A DNA stretch of 64,000 nucleotides from Butyriboletus loyo. Taxonomy: Eukaryota; Basidiomycota; Agaricomycetes; Boletales; Boletaceae. Where the stretch lies: assembly GCA_038093515.1 (NCBI GenBank), contig JBBPSI010000005.1, positions 1 to 64,000 of the forward strand, in the 5' to 3' direction. Within the stretch, counting starts at the first letter, position 1, and each line of letters opens with the position of its first letter. Position numbers and translations under genes: made by a program. The notes beneath the pieces were generated by a model. It was not told the origin of the DNA. It worked only from the letters and a program-made list of their open reading frames with translations, and did no database searches. Of the stretch, positions 62,542 to 64,000 are shown piece after piece.

Positions 62542-63978
62542 TCAGTACTCCCCAGCTTCATGGAAAAAGTCTGGTAACGAATCGTTGATATGCTTCATCG
62601 CATCCTGGATGGCTCGCCTCGCAACTGACTTGCACTCATGGTGCATGTAAGTCGCAGAACCCCACTTGTCAAACTCCTTCAGTATCACCTGCAACTTTCC
62701 AATCACATTGGCCGTGCCAAGGGCGAGTACCCCGTCCGTTCGCGTTTTCTCCTTCCAGAACTCCGACCAGCTCTGTGTGCAACCGTGCTGATGCCAAGTA
62801 GTTCCACAAGAAGGTGCATGTTCGAAGGATATGGGGATTGCGCGCAATTTCTCCCACGCTTTAGAGAGACGGTAATATCCAGATAATAGGCGTAGCTGCT
62901 GCGCAAGACTGACGACGAGGCGGTCTAATCCATCGGAGCTCTCGTGTACATCGCCTTCCACGAGGTCATTGCCGTTCTCGTCGCGGCCACAGATGAACAC
63001 AGATCTTTGCAAAACTTCCAGGTATGCCAGACCCCGTAACTCCCTGAGATTCAGATCGTCCGCCAGAGACATTGCCAGGTAGGAAAAATGGAGTGATACT
63101 GGCATGAGTTGCCGGAGCAGTGCGATCATAGTTTCCAGAAGACTCGCATGTCCACACGTTTGCGCAAGCTGTACCAAGCGGGTTATTTGGCGCTTGCTCT
63201 CAGCGAACGCAGATGTTGGTGAGTTGACGGAGAAGGGAAATCCGATCGGGATAGTGTCGAGTAGCGGAGATGGCTTTCTCTCGATGAATTCTTGAATTAC
63301 ATCCAAAGCCCAGGTCTCGATTGACTTGAATGAGTACTTGCTAGCCACTTTAGCAATGTATATGAAGCGATTGAGGTCAAAACGAGGCCCTCGAACGCCG
63401 ATCATCATCTCGTGTGGGCTGTGGTTTGTGCACAGATAAGGGTGAGGAATCGGGAACCGGGTTTAAAGTCTCACAGGGCATATAGGGACCAGAGGAAACT
63501 GCGAAACTCTTCAGGGGTATCCCCGTGCAGGATGATTGGATTGTCATCCGACGCGCCTTCCACGGTGATGCTGCCCTGAGGCAGCGTAAACAGGGTGCTA
63601 AACGAAGAAGAGTCCACTGATAGAATGCTACGATGGACCTACAACGACGATTATTTACCTGCCTCACACGAGCAGATAAGAAAATCGCACATTAAAGAGT
63701 GTGTTCCCCACGCGCAGAACGCAGCTTCCATCAGCCATGTAAAACTGTGGATCTCGGCATGGTATGCCCGGTTCCTGTGAGATTCTGGACGATGGTTGGG
63801 AAGCATCCATTGCGTTCAGGCTTGAGAACTCGGAGCACGAGTCCTGGCGCCGAGCTCGTTCATGGGTAGGCGAATCGAAGCGTTGAGTGGGTAGCGGCGC
63901 ATCCACGAGGTGCGCGGAAAGCGCATCGTGCTCTGTAGGGATGAATGGCGTTACAACTGAGTCGCTACCGTCCTCCAT
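62542..63978 (-). CDS. BTB/POZ-domain protein, agaric type
   Basis: Three exons, about 430 residues, start MEDGSDSVVTPFIPTEHDAL. The BTB domain reads PQFYMADGSCVLRVGNTLFN, VHRSILSVDSSSFSTLF and NPIILHGDTPEEFRSFLWSL, followed by a long helical part (RFDLNRFIYIAKVASKYSFK, SIETWALDVIQEFIERKPSP) and a Cys/His-containing end (CGTTWHQHGC...). Agarics have expanded families of this layout. They may be adaptors for cullin-3 ligases or transcription regulators; no function is shown. The opening ATG is 23 bases from the window edge, so an upstream exon cannot be excluded. Confidence 0.82.
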
Positions 63979-64000
63979 GTTCCATACTACGTGACACTAA

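Overview
This window is nuclear DNA from a filamentous basidiomycete, most likely a mushroom-forming agaric (Agaricomycetes). It is gene-dense. Most genes are broken by many introns of about 50-60 bases, and almost every reading frame of a recognisable protein has to be pieced together across GT-AG (sometimes GC-AG) introns. Several products are of kinds typical of agarics, such as the DUF2235 hydrolase, the GH71 mutanase and the BTB protein. Coordinates of multi-exon genes below run from start codon to stop codon; exons were joined by eye.

Left part (1-12 kb): a decayed Ty3/gypsy integrase region is fused to the first half of a Sec14-like gene. Then come an isoprenylcysteine methyltransferase-like gene, an unknown nucleotidyltransferase-like gene, a zinc-knuckle protein and the V-ATPase proteolipid subunit c. 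A tandem pair of near-identical anion:cation-symporter-type MFS transporters follows (period about 3.48 kb), with a small TA-flanked inverted-repeat element (MITE) between them.

Middle part (13-41 kb) is mostly housekeeping: mitochondrial ribosomal protein L6, a histone-fold protein, a 2-oxoglutarate/Fe(II) oxygenase, an Arc1-like tRNA-binding cofactor, a small heat-shock protein, SGF29, translin, the SEN1 helicase (head to head with translin), the ECM16/DHX37 DEAH helicase and a secreted alpha-1,3-glucanase. Smaller unknown genes and a methyltransferase relic lie between them.

Right part (41-64 kb): an intron-containing tRNA-Lys(UUU); the SNF1/AMPK beta subunit head to head with AMP deaminase; a DUF2235 hydrolase; a Ste7-type MAP kinase kinase; AVL9 head to head with a secreted protein; the ribonucleotide reductase large subunit head to head with a small unknown gene, over a shared promoter carrying an MCB box; and a BTB-domain protein.

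The observations most worth following are a 4-base micro-exon in the ribonucleotide reductase gene, the AMPK-beta/AMP-deaminase divergent pair, an apparent excess of GC-AG introns, the patchwork identity of the MFS duplicates, the MITE between them, and the LTR-less retroelement/Sec14 junction. I found no CRISPR array, prokaryotic-type operon or biosynthetic cluster. I saw no coherent new multi-gene system.
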